DNA of 64,000 nucleotides from JAVBMP01 sp031552315. Its GTDB lineage: Bacteria; Desulfobacterota; Desulfovibrionia; Desulfovibrionales; Desulfovibrionaceae. Every line of letters begins with the position of its first letter. Within the stretch, counting starts at the first letter, position 1. Below are positions 43,000 to 50,915 of this stretch, piece after piece. The DNA lies in assembly GCA_031552315.1 (NCBI GenBank), contig JAVBMP010000072.1, forward strand, positions 11,515 to 75,514, read 5' to 3'. Both the position numbers and the translations under genes were made by a program. Under the pieces are notes generated by a model, which was not told the DNA's origin, ran no database searches, and saw only the letters and a program-made list of their open reading frames with translations.

Positions 43000-44790
43000 C
43001 TATTCCACCAAAGTCAGACGGTTCCACAAATCCTGAATGGAACGGGTGTGCTCTGTTTTGCGGCCCGCGTAGTGCGTGTGCAACAATTCATGGGCTTTGG
43101 GAGAATTGGGCTTTTCCAAAAAGTCCGCATACAGCTTTTGCACCTGCGGGTTGTTGTGCGACTGGCGCAGGGGCATTTTTTTATCTATGTTGTACAGGCC
43201 TTGCTGGCGGGTGGCCGCCTGGGGCAGGTAGTCATTTTTTATGCGGCAGGTGCCGCCGCCGTCTATGCAGCCGCCGGGGCAGGCCATTACCTCTATGAAC
43301 TGGTAGGGGCTTACGCCGGCCAGCACATCTTCAACCAGTTTTTTGGCGTTTTTAAGGCCGTGGCAGATAGCCACCTTTACCTGGCCGTTATTACCGCCCA
43401 AATCCACAGTGGCCTCACGTATGCCTTCCATGCCGCGCAGGGCGGTAATTTCAATGCCTTCCAGTTCCTTGCCGTTCAGCACGGCGTAAACGGTACGCAC
43501 GGCGGCTTCCATAACCCCGCCGGTGGTGCCGAAAATAACCGCCGCGCCGGTGGAATCGCTCATGAACGGGTTGTCAAAGGCGGAAGCTTCCAGCTTGCCC
43601 AGGTCTATGCCCTGGCGGCGCAGCAGGCGGGCAAATTCACGCACGGTAAGCACCACGTCCACATCCGGCACGCCCTTGGTGTGCAGGGCGGCGCGGGCGG
43701 CCTCGTCTTTTTTGGCGGTGCAGGGCATTATGGAAATTACCCGGATTTTATTGGGTTTTATACCCATTTTTTCCGGCAAATAGGTTTTGGCCAGGGGGCC
43801 AAGCACCTGCTGCGGGGAACGGGTGGAAGAAATGTGGGGCATAACTTCCGGGTAATGCTTTTCCACATAATTTATCCAGCCGGGGCAGCAGGATGTGAAC
43901 ATGGGCAGGCGTTCCTTCTGCTGGATTTTGTGCAGCAGTTCTGTGCCTTCTTCCATTATGACCACGTCTGCGGTGAAGTCTGTGTCCAGAATGATGTCGC
44001 CGCCCAGCTGGCGCAGGGCTGTAACTATCTGGCCGGTAACGTCCGTGCCGTGGGGTATATTAAATTCTTCGCCCAGCACAACGCGCACCGCCGGGGAAAA
44101 CTGGAACACGGTGACAATTTCCGGGTTATCCAGATAATCCAGCACGGTTTCGCTTTGGTCTTTTTCCGCCAGCGCCCCGGTGGGGCAAACCAGCGTACAC
44201 TGGCCGCACTGCACGCAGTTTGAAGCGGCCCAGTCGGGGGCGGTGCCCACGCCCACGCCCGCTTCCAGCCCAATGCTGTCAAAGGTAAGCGCGCCTATGC
44301 CCTGCACCTTGCGGCAGGCCTGCACGCAACGCATGCAGCGCACGCACTTGTTCACGTCACGCACCAGGGCGTGGGTGGAAGTATCCACCGGGCGCGTTGC
44401 CGCAAGGCCGGTGAAGCGGTTTTCCGTAAGGCCCACGTATTCCGCCAGGTCTTGCAGTTCACAATCGCCATGGCGGGCGCAGGCGGAACAGTTTTGCTCA
44501 TGGTCTGCAAAAAGCATTTCAACCTGCAAACGCTGCATGGAACGCGCCCTGGCGCTGCGGGTCATAACCTGCATGCCTTCTTCCATGGGCGTATTGCAGG
44601 AAGTTACCACAAGCTTGTCGCCATTGGCGCGTATTACTTCCACCAGGCAGACGCGGCAGGTGCCGGGGTTGTGATCCAGCGGCTGGAAGGCGCACAGGGT
44701 GGGGATAAAGTGCCCGTGCCTTTTGGCGGCCTGCAAAATTGTTTCACCTTGCTGGAAGTCTGTTTCTTTACCATTAACATATGCTTTCAT
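43000..44790 (-). CDS. [FeFe] hydrogenase, NAD(P)-linked type catalytic subunit
   Basis: 596 aa, cytoplasmic. N-terminal 2Fe-2S domain (C33, C45, C48, C65), His-Cys 4Fe-4S site (H97, C101, C104, C110), two ferredoxin clusters (C149-C159 and C192-C202), then the H-cluster domain: L1 FTSCCPGW (C301 proton-transfer, C302 ligand), L2 MPCTAKKDEA (C357), L3 EVMACPGGCIDGGG (C504, C508), and a fused small-subunit tail. This layout matches HndD/HydA of NAD(P)- or bifurcating hydrogenases. L3 continues TCR where QP is usual. The gene follows the NuoF/GltD-like gene by 62 bp and should form a complex with it. No HydEFG maturases are in view. Confidence 0.93.
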   Translation of the reverse strand: MKAYVNGKETDFQQGETILQAAKRHGHFIPTLCAFQPLDHNPGTCRVCLVEVIRANGDKLVVTSCNTPMEEGMQVMTRSARARSMQRLQVEMLFADHEQNCSACARHGDCELQDLAEYVGLTENRFTGLAATRPVDTSTHALVRDVNKCVRCMRCVQACRKVQGIGALTFDSIGLEAGVGVGTAPDWAASNCVQCGQCTLVCPTGALAEKDQSETVLDYLDNPEIVTVFQFSPAVRVVLGEEFNIPHGTDVTGQIVTALRQLGGDIILDTDFTADVVIMEEGTELLHKIQQKERLPMFTSCCPGWINYVEKHYPEVMPHISSTRSPQQVLGPLAKTYLPEKMGIKPNKIRVISIMPCTAKKDEAARAALHTKGVPDVDVVLTVREFARLLRRQGIDLGKLEASAFDNPFMSDSTGAAVIFGTTGGVMEAAVRTVYAVLNGKELEGIEITALRGMEGIREATVDLGGNNGQVKVAICHGLKNAKKLVEDVLAGVSPYQFIEVMACPGGCIDGGGTCRIKNDYLPQAATRQQGLYNIDKKMPLRQSHNNPQVQKLYADFLEKPNSPKAHELLHTHYAGRKTEHTRSIQDLWNRLTLVE

Positions 44791-44852
44791 GCTACCCTCG
44801 TGAGAAGCTTTAAAGTTTATATATCAGGGTCTTGTGCCTTGCGTTGCCGGGC

Positions 44853-46835
44853 CTAGACTTCCGTATTTCCTGGTATCGGGAGCTGGGTTACCACAGAGTA
44901 AATGCGGTAGCAACGCATGCAGCGGCCGGCTTCTTGCGCGGCTTCTTCGCTGGTCATTGCCAAATCTACTTCCTCGAAGTTTTTGGCGCGTTCTTGCGCG
45001 GGCAAGGATTTAAGCGGAGTTCTGGGCAAATGCTGTTGCAGGGCGGGCGCGGCGCCGCTGTAAAGGAAGTTGCCAAGCTTTATAAGCTGGCTCATGCGGG
45101 TGCGCGGGGTAAAACCCACGCTGCCGCGCGTAAGGTAGTCATGGATGGAAAGGGCGGCGGTTTTGCCCTGGGCCATGCCGCCAATCAGGGTGGTGGGGCC
45201 AGTGGCGCAGTCGCCGCCCGCGAACACGCCGGGGCGGGAAGTTGCCAGGGCATCGTTTACGGCAATGTTGCCGCGCCGGTCAAACTGAATGCCGTCCGCC
45301 TGAATGGCGGCGCTGTCTATGCTTTGCCCAATGGCCGCGATAACGTTGGCACAGGGCAGCTTCCATTGTGAACCGGCAATGGGCTTCACGCCGCGCCGTC
45401 CGCTGGCGTCCGGATCCGTCTGTTCCATGCGCACGCAGGTCAGGCCGGTAACGCGGCCATTTTCTGAAACAATCGCGTCCGGGTTGGAAAGGAAGTGAAA
45501 TTCTATGCCTTCTTCCTTCGCGGCCAGAATTTCTTCATGATCCGCCGGGGCATCGGCTTCGGTGCGGCGGTACACAATATGCACCTTGCCGCTGGTAAGG
45601 CGCGCGGCGGAACGGGCGCAGTCCATGGCCACGTTACCGCCGCCTATGACGGCCACATCGCCTTCCAGCTTGGGCATTTGGCCGCTTTTTACGCCGTCAT
45701 GCACCTGAAGCAGGAAGTCTATGCCGTTTTGGTAGCCGGCCAGAGTGGTATCTTCACCCGGCAGGCCCAGGAACATGCCCTGGCTGCAACCCATGCCTAT
45801 AAAAACGGCGTTGTAGCCCTGCGCGAACAGGCTGTTTACGGAAAAATCCCGGCCAAGGGCCTGGCCGTAAATATAGCGGCCGCCAAGTTTGCTTATTATT
45901 TCCGCTTCTGTCTGCAAAACGCCTTTGGGCAGACGGTAGGTGGGTATGCCGCAGCGGGCCATACCGCCGGAATATTGCGATTTTTCAAAAATGGTTACGG
46001 AATAGCCGCGCAGCAGCAGGTGGTAGGCACAGGTTATGCCCGCCGGGCCCGCGCCGATAACCACCACTTTGGGGCTGTTGCCGTCCGTGGCCGGGACCTT
46101 TTCAAAAAGGTCTGACATGGCGTTAATGGCGTTGTCCGCGGCAAAGCGCTTCAAATTTTTAATATCCACCGGGCCTTCAAGGCCCTTGCGGGCGCAGGCG
46201 TTTTCACACAGGCGCACGCAAACCCGGCTGCAACTGCCCACCAGGGGGTATTCCTTCAAAATTACCCCGGCGGCAAGGTCGGGGTGTCCGTCCCGGATGT
46301 AGTCTATGTAGCGCGGCACATTCACGCGGGCCGGGCAGGCTTCCATACATCGGCTGGTTACGGTGGAATAGATGTTTTGCGGCTTGTCTTCAGCCGGCAG
46401 GGTGTTGATAAGGGCGTCCGCAAAATGGTCAAGCGCGGCCAACAGGGCCTGTGGGCCGGTTTTGCCAAGGCCGCAGGACGCGGTAACGCACATTTGTTCC
46501 GCCACCTGGCGCACGGTGCGCCAATCAACATCTTTGCCCTTGCCCAGGCTGGCCTGTTCCAGGGCCTTGCTTAATATATTTGAACCGGCGCGGCAGGGGG
46601 TACACTTTCCGCAAGATTCCAGAGCGATGCGCTCATGGTGCTTCCACAGGGCATAGGGCAGGCTGGCATTGGGGGAAAGCATAAAAAAGCCCTTGTCCCC
46701 GATGAAGGAAAGCATGGGGTTGCCGCTGTTGAACTGGGAAAACTGCTCAAGCGGTATGTCGGCGGGGGCGCTGCCCTGCGTGTTGCGGTTATCATATACA
46801 ACATTATCCCAAACGCCATAATACAGTGGATTCAT
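44853..46835 (-). CDS. NuoF-type Fe-S / GltD-like FAD-NAD(P) oxidoreductase fusion
   Basis: 660 aa from ATG 46835 with GGAGG upstream. The N-terminus has the NuoF-like 4Fe-4S module ESCGKCTPCRAG (C75, C78, C81) plus C121, but not the preceding FMN/NADH domain. Next come GltD-type 4Fe-4S cysteines (C163, C167, C202, C206, C210, C214) and two Rossmann folds: FAD GAGPAG (~261) and NAD(P) AVIGGGNVAMDCARSA. The end keeps a CMRCYR pair. It resembles NfnB/GltD fused to a NuoF tail. As the upstream partner of the [FeFe] hydrogenase it probably brings NAD(P)H electrons to it; electron bifurcation is possible but not shown. Confidence 0.85.
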   Translation of the reverse strand: MNPLYYGVWDNVVYDNRNTQGSAPADIPLEQFSQFNSGNPMLSFIGDKGFFMLSPNASLPYALWKHHERIALESCGKCTPCRAGSNILSKALEQASLGKGKDVDWRTVRQVAEQMCVTASCGLGKTGPQALLAALDHFADALINTLPAEDKPQNIYSTVTSRCMEACPARVNVPRYIDYIRDGHPDLAAGVILKEYPLVGSCSRVCVRLCENACARKGLEGPVDIKNLKRFAADNAINAMSDLFEKVPATDGNSPKVVVIGAGPAGITCAYHLLLRGYSVTIFEKSQYSGGMARCGIPTYRLPKGVLQTEAEIISKLGGRYIYGQALGRDFSVNSLFAQGYNAVFIGMGCSQGMFLGLPGEDTTLAGYQNGIDFLLQVHDGVKSGQMPKLEGDVAVIGGGNVAMDCARSAARLTSGKVHIVYRRTEADAPADHEEILAAKEEGIEFHFLSNPDAIVSENGRVTGLTCVRMEQTDPDASGRRGVKPIAGSQWKLPCANVIAAIGQSIDSAAIQADGIQFDRRGNIAVNDALATSRPGVFAGGDCATGPTTLIGGMAQGKTAALSIHDYLTRGSVGFTPRTRMSQLIKLGNFLYSGAAPALQQHLPRTPLKSLPAQERAKNFEEVDLAMTSEEAAQEAGRCMRCYRIYSVVTQLPIPGNTEV

Positions 46836-46994
46836 GCAGTTTATTCCTCCATCGGATGAATGTGAAAGCCGGGCCACGCAAAAGGCGCGGCGCGGTATGC
46901 GGCGCAAACAGCCAGAAAATGCGGAAGGCCTGAAAATGCAATGCGCGCTCAACGCCTATATAATTTGCGCGGCAATTTGTCCAGCGGCGGGAAT
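46836..46994. other. Upstream region of the hydrogenase operon
   Basis: No gene is seen. This stretch should hold the operon promoter on the minus strand; no clear boxes were found. The family D hairpin lies directly to its right. Confidence 0.4.
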
Positions 46995-47153
46995 GGCGTT
47001 AGGCAGTGTAGTCACGAGCGTGAATTTTGTCCTCTGACAAGGAAGAAAGCCTTTTTATGGAGGGAACTCTTACGGTACTTAGCTGGAATAAAAAGGCTTT
47101 TTGGCGCCGGTAGAGGCCAAAAGGCACATCGTGACGACATTACCTAACGCGCC
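46995..47153. repeat. Family D long imperfect hairpin
   Basis: The outer arms GGCGTTAGGCAGTGTAGTCA... and ...TCGTGACGACATTACCTAAC pair with few mismatches; the inner stem AAAGCCTTTTTAT / ATAAAAAGGCTTT is perfect (47046-47058, 47088-47100). The right arm overlaps the 3' end and stop codon of the NAD(P)-binding gene. Fragments occur at 7966-8031 and 13053-13075. Confidence 0.65.
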
Positions 47154-47794
47154 AGCGCCCTGATGTCGTTACCGCTGATTATCTTGAAGCGTTCCGGCGA
47201 TTCAAGCGCGGCAATCATGCCCCTGGCTACGTCTTTGGCCTGAATGGGGCTGTATTTTTTCATTATTCCCCATTCGTTTACCTTGTGCAGAAATTTCAGG
47301 CCAAATTCCTCGGTGGGCCGGCTTTCCGCCCGGTTGCCTTCCAGGGCGTTGGGGCGCAGTATGCGCACTTTTGCAAAAGGCATTCCGGCCACGGCCAGGT
47401 CAAGCTGGCCCTTCATGCGCAGATAAAACACCAGGGAACCGGCGTCCGCCCCGGCGGAAGATACCAGCGCGTAGTTGGGCACGCCGTTTTGCGCGGCCAG
47501 CATGGCAAAGTCGTTTTGAATGGCAAAATCCACCGCGAATTGTTCCTCTTTGCTTCCGGCCTGTTTTTTGGTGGTGCCCAGGCAGGAAAACAGCGCGTCG
47601 CCGCGCACCGCATCGCGCCATTCTTCCGGCCGGGCGAAATCTATGATGCGTTCTTCAAGCTTTTCATGCGTGAAGCCGGAAGCGCGGCGGGCAAAGGCAA
47701 GCACTTTTCCGTAAGCCGGGTCTTCACAAAGCAGTTTGACCAGTTCCCGGCCGACCATGCCGGTGGAACCAATTACCAGGGCTGTTTTTAACAT
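47144..47794 (-). CDS. NAD(P)-binding atypical short-chain dehydrogenase-like protein
   Basis: 216 aa; AAGGAG before the ATG. The N-terminal Rossmann motif ALVIGSTGMVGRELVKLL and the family patterns DALFSCLGTTKKQAGSKE, YALVSSAGADAGS and VRILRPNALEGNR match the HTATIP2/YbjT-like atypical SDR group. There is a Tyr-less active site, so it may bind NADPH in a sensing or quinone-reducing role rather than act as a classical dehydrogenase. Its last codons lie in the right arm of the family D hairpin. No operon partner is evident. Confidence 0.8.
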   Translation of the reverse strand: MLKTALVIGSTGMVGRELVKLLCEDPAYGKVLAFARRASGFTHEKLEERIIDFARPEEWRDAVRGDALFSCLGTTKKQAGSKEEQFAVDFAIQNDFAMLAAQNGVPNYALVSSAGADAGSLVFYLRMKGQLDLAVAGMPFAKVRILRPNALEGNRAESRPTEEFGLKFLHKVNEWGIMKKYSPIQAKDVARGMIAALESPERFKIISGNDIRALAR

Positions 47795-47848
47795 GGCTGT
47801 CTCCTTGCGGCGGGCAGGGGCAAGCCCAGCCGCGCTGTTTTTTGTTCA

Positions 47849-48007
47849 AGGCCATTGCGCAATGGCCTTTTTGCCCTTTTGCGTCGTGCCCATGTTTCGT
47901 AGCCCCGCGCGAAGGTCATATCTGCTTAAATATACTCCCTCCGCACGGAACTACTGGATAGGGCACTCCTTGTAAAAGAACAAAAATTCTCATTGCGCGA
48001 TGGCCTC
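47849..48007 (-). repeat. Family A hairpin element, copy 3 (reverse)
   Basis: A full copy on the minus strand with both arms. It carries TATCCAGTAGTTCCG in the left arm, CTACGAAACATGGG in the right arm, and a substituted loop (TTTAAGCAGATATGA). It lies between the NAD(P)-binding gene's start and the DctP gene's end. TTCA occurs just outside both ends. Confidence 0.85.
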
Positions 48008-48085
48008 TATTCAAATAATTCACGCAACAATACAATAATACACGCATATTGCCAAACTAAAAAAGTTCCCTTGCAAAAGTCCCTT

Positions 48086-48123
48086 TAAAAAAGTCCCCCG
48101 GAAGGCATGCCTTCCGGGGGACT
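48086..48123 (-). terminator. Intrinsic terminator of the first dctP-like gene
   Basis: A 14-bp perfect stem AGTCCCCCGGAAGG / CCTTCCGGGGGACT with a CATG loop. On the minus strand it is followed by six T residues, 30 bp past the stop codon. Confidence 0.92.
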
Positions 48124-48152
48124 GGTTGATCATTCAATGTTGCGCCAAAGAA

Positions 48153-49184
48153 TTAAACTTCAGCAGCGATCTTCATGTAGCGCTGGAAGAGGGCTTCAGG
48201 GTCAACACCCTTCAGGGACTTCATCTTTTCCAACCAGGCTTCCTTCAGACCGGGGGTAACGGCTTCAATCATTTTGGCTCTGTCTTCGGGGCTGATCTGG
48301 TAAACGGTAATGCCCTGCTTGTCTTGCATAAGTTGCAGGTCGGCCTTGTCGGAAGCGTCAAGCAGTGTGGAGATGGCTATGCTCATGGCTTCGCCGCTGT
48401 TTTCTTCAAACACTTTCTGAACGTCGGCGGGCAGGCTGTTGTACAGGTCCTGGTTCATGCCAAGCCACAGGGTGCCGAAGGTCAAGCTGCACAGGGTGAT
48501 GCTTTTGGTGGCTTCGTTGATTTTGAAAGAACGCATGGGGGCGATGGGGGTGAAGCAACCTTCAGCCATGCCGCGCTGCAAGGAAAGGTAGAAATCCGCA
48601 AAGGGCAGGGTGATGGGGTTGGCGCCAAGGGCGCGGGCCATACGGGCAGATTCACCACTGGGGGCCAGAATTTTTTTACCGGCAAAGTCGCCATAGGTTT
48701 TCACTTCAGGGCCGTTGAAGGCGAAGTGGCTGGCGGCGGAGCTGTGCATGGTAAGGATTTTTACGCCTTCAAATTCTTTTTTCATTTCCGGAGAAGCCTG
48801 ATAGACTCTCCAGATAGCTTGGGAAGCCTGAACAGCGGTGGTGTTTTTGGTGGGTATGGCAATAACGCCAAGGGTGATCAGCTTGCCGGGGTTACGGGTG
48901 CCCTGGTGGCCGCCGATGCTGATTTGGCCTTTTTTAACGGCGTCAAAAATTTCGCCTTCCGGGCAAGCGGTACCGGGGTTGAAATAGGTAATTTCAACCT
49001 GGCCGTTGGTTTCGGCTTTAATTTTTTCCATCCACGGGATGTAAATTTTTTGCACTACGGGGTGCTTATCCATGTAGATGGTTGTCATATTCATTTTGAA
49101 TACTTTGCCTTCTGCCGCGAAGGCAAGCCCGGCGGAAGCGAGAAGAGCGGTAACAGCCAACATGGAAACAAACAATTTCTTCAT
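48153..49184 (-). CDS. TRAP transporter substrate-binding protein (DctP family), copy 1
   Basis: 343 aa starting MKKLFVSMLAVTALLASAGL, with AGGAGCATTT before the ATG. The Sec signal ends AFAAEG. The DctP fold is seen in the N-terminal KMNMTTIYMDKHPVVQKIY then WMEKIKAETNGQVEI, the sugar-acid binding region and GANPITLPFADFYLSLQRGM. A conserved Arg (RMARALGANP region) is expected to bind the substrate carboxylate. It is ~80% identical by eye to the next gene. Tripartite transporters also need DctQ and DctM membrane subunits, absent here, so a remote partner is implied. Confidence 0.92.
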   Translation of the reverse strand: MKKLFVSMLAVTALLASAGLAFAAEGKVFKMNMTTIYMDKHPVVQKIYIPWMEKIKAETNGQVEITYFNPGTACPEGEIFDAVKKGQISIGGHQGTRNPGKLITLGVIAIPTKNTTAVQASQAIWRVYQASPEMKKEFEGVKILTMHSSAASHFAFNGPEVKTYGDFAGKKILAPSGESARMARALGANPITLPFADFYLSLQRGMAEGCFTPIAPMRSFKINEATKSITLCSLTFGTLWLGMNQDLYNSLPADVQKVFEENSGEAMSIAISTLLDASDKADLQLMQDKQGITVYQISPEDRAKMIEAVTPGLKEAWLEKMKSLKGVDPEALFQRYMKIAAEV

Positions 49185-49542
49185 AAATGCTCCTAACCTG
49201 AAGGTTAAAATTAGTGCTAACTCCATAACCGTTTCTGCCGCGCATCAGAATGGCGGGTAGTCATCTACTAGCATCTAAATAAAAAAATCACAAGAGAAAA
49301 AAATATAATATTTTTTTCATAACAATGTGAATTAAAAAGAAAAAAGCAATAAAGACCCTTAAAGCTGTTGTATTCAAAGGGCTTTATTGTTTTGCAGGGA
49401 AATTAATTTGAAAGATGATTGTTTTCGGGTTGTTCCGCGTATTTCCGGCGTTGCGGCCGCCCTGCGGGCGTTTATGCCCAAACGCGCGTTTGCCGGGCGG
49501 GTTGACGCGCAACCGCCCGGCAAACAGGTTCAAATGTTTCGT
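49185..49542. other. Gap between the two dctP-like genes
   Basis: A hairpin GTTTGCCGGGCGG / CCGCCCGGCAAAC (49488-49525, with bulge) lies just past the stop codon of the second copy and may end its transcript. The AT-rich block 49275-49350 is a likely promoter region for the first copy. No gene is seen. Confidence 0.55.
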
Positions 49543-50571
49543 TTACAGCTTGTTGGCAATTTTGATGTAGCGCGTGTAGAGTTCTTCAGGGTCCACATCC
49601 TTCAGGCTTTTCATCCTTTCCTTCCAGGCATCCTTCAGGGCGGGAGTAATGGCAAGGATCATCTTGCTTCTGTCGGTGGTGGAGATTTTGTATACCTTTA
49701 TGCCGTGGCTGTCCTGCATGGCCTTAAGGTCGTCCTGGTCAGCGGCGTCCAGCACGGCGGCAATAGCGCGGCTCATCTGTTCGCCGGTGTTTTCATTAAA
49801 CACTTTTTGAATGTCGGCGGGCAGGCTGTCATAAAGTTCCTGATTCATGCCAAGCCATACGGATGCAAAAGCCAGGCTGCACAAGCTTACGCTTTTGGTT
49901 GCCTCGTTAATTTTGAAAGAGCGCATCGGCGCAATGGGGGTAAAGCAACCATCGGCCATGCCGCGTTGCAAAGAAAGGTAAAAATCCCCAAAAGGCAGTG
50001 TGATGGGGTTGGCGCCAAGGGCGCGGGCCATGCGCGCGGCTTCACCACTGGGAGAAAGAATTTTTTTGCCGGCGAGGTCTGTAAGCTTTTTCACTTCCGG
50101 GCCGTTAAAGGCGAAGTGGGTGGGGGCGGAGCTGTGCAGGGTAAGCAGCTTTATCCCTTCAAAATCTTTTTGCATTTCCGGTGATGCCTGGTACATTTTC
50201 CAGAACGCGTCTGAAGCTTGCGCCGCGGTGGTATTTTCCGTGGGCATGGCAAAAACGCCAAGGGTGATCAGCTTGCCGGGGTTACGGGTGCCCTGGTGCC
50301 CGCCAAGGCTGATTTGGCCTTTTTTGACGGAGTCAAATATTTCCCCTTCCGGGCAGGCGGTGCCGGGGTTGAAATAGGTAATTTCCACCCGGCCATTGGT
50401 TTCCGCTTTAATTTTTTCCATCCAGGGGATGTAAATTTTTTGCACCACAGGGTGCTTGTCCATATAAATGGTTGTCATGTTCATTTTGAATACGTCTTCC
50501 GCCGCAAGGGATATCCCGGCGGAAGCAAGCAAGGCTGTGGCAGCCAGCATGGAAACAAGTAATTTTTTCAT
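49543..50571 (-). CDS. TRAP transporter substrate-binding protein (DctP family), copy 2
   Basis: 342 aa starting MKKLLVSMLAATALLASAGI, with AGGAGCTGTT before the ATG, so the signal peptide is nearly that of copy 1. The same DctP landmarks occur: KMNMTTIYMDKHPVVQKIY, GGHQGTRNPGKLITLGV, GANPITLPFGDFYLSLQRGM. The two genes are tandem paralogues with their own signals and separate 3' hairpins. Differences cluster in the C-terminal half (DAADQDDLKAMQDSHGIKVY versus the same segment of copy 1), so ligand preference or interaction may have changed. Confidence 0.92.
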   Translation of the reverse strand: MKKLLVSMLAATALLASAGISLAAEDVFKMNMTTIYMDKHPVVQKIYIPWMEKIKAETNGRVEITYFNPGTACPEGEIFDSVKKGQISLGGHQGTRNPGKLITLGVFAMPTENTTAAQASDAFWKMYQASPEMQKDFEGIKLLTLHSSAPTHFAFNGPEVKKLTDLAGKKILSPSGEAARMARALGANPITLPFGDFYLSLQRGMADGCFTPIAPMRSFKINEATKSVSLCSLAFASVWLGMNQELYDSLPADIQKVFNENTGEQMSRAIAAVLDAADQDDLKAMQDSHGIKVYKISTTDRSKMILAITPALKDAWKERMKSLKDVDPEELYTRYIKIANKL

Positions 50572-50915
50572 AACAGCTCCTGATATATGGTTTTATCTGT
50601 TCGGCTACATAATGGTCTGTACTACGCGACAATAATAAACAAATATCCATTAACATTTATGGCGAAAAATCACAAGGGGGGCAGGCTAAAAAACTGTGGC
50701 GCGGGCAGGCCGCAAGCATTACGGCGCTTGGGCCACAGGGCGGTTTTGCCCTTGTTCTTTTTCTTGACCCGCCCATTTTATTGTAGTAGTTGCGGCCTTG
50801 GCGGGCTTGCGGGTTCCGCCAGGCCAGACCGCCATGCCCGGCGGGCGCGTTTTATAAAGGCTGTTCTTTCTGTTCACAACGCGCCGCCATAAAATTTTTT
50901 CTTAAAGGTTCATTT
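50572..50915. other. Leader region of the U32 gene
   Basis: No gene recognised. A 126-nt in-frame extension of the U32 gene has no coding character. GC-rich short words (GGCGGGCTTGCGGG, GGCGGGCGCG) occur; no promoter was fixed. Confidence 0.4.

Noticed and set aside
38000..44223. Long His/Phe/Gly-rich antisense frames (37911-39038, 41217-42356, 43048-44223)
   Set aside because: Typical complement-frame artefacts opposite well-supported kinase, chemoreceptor and hydrogenase genes.
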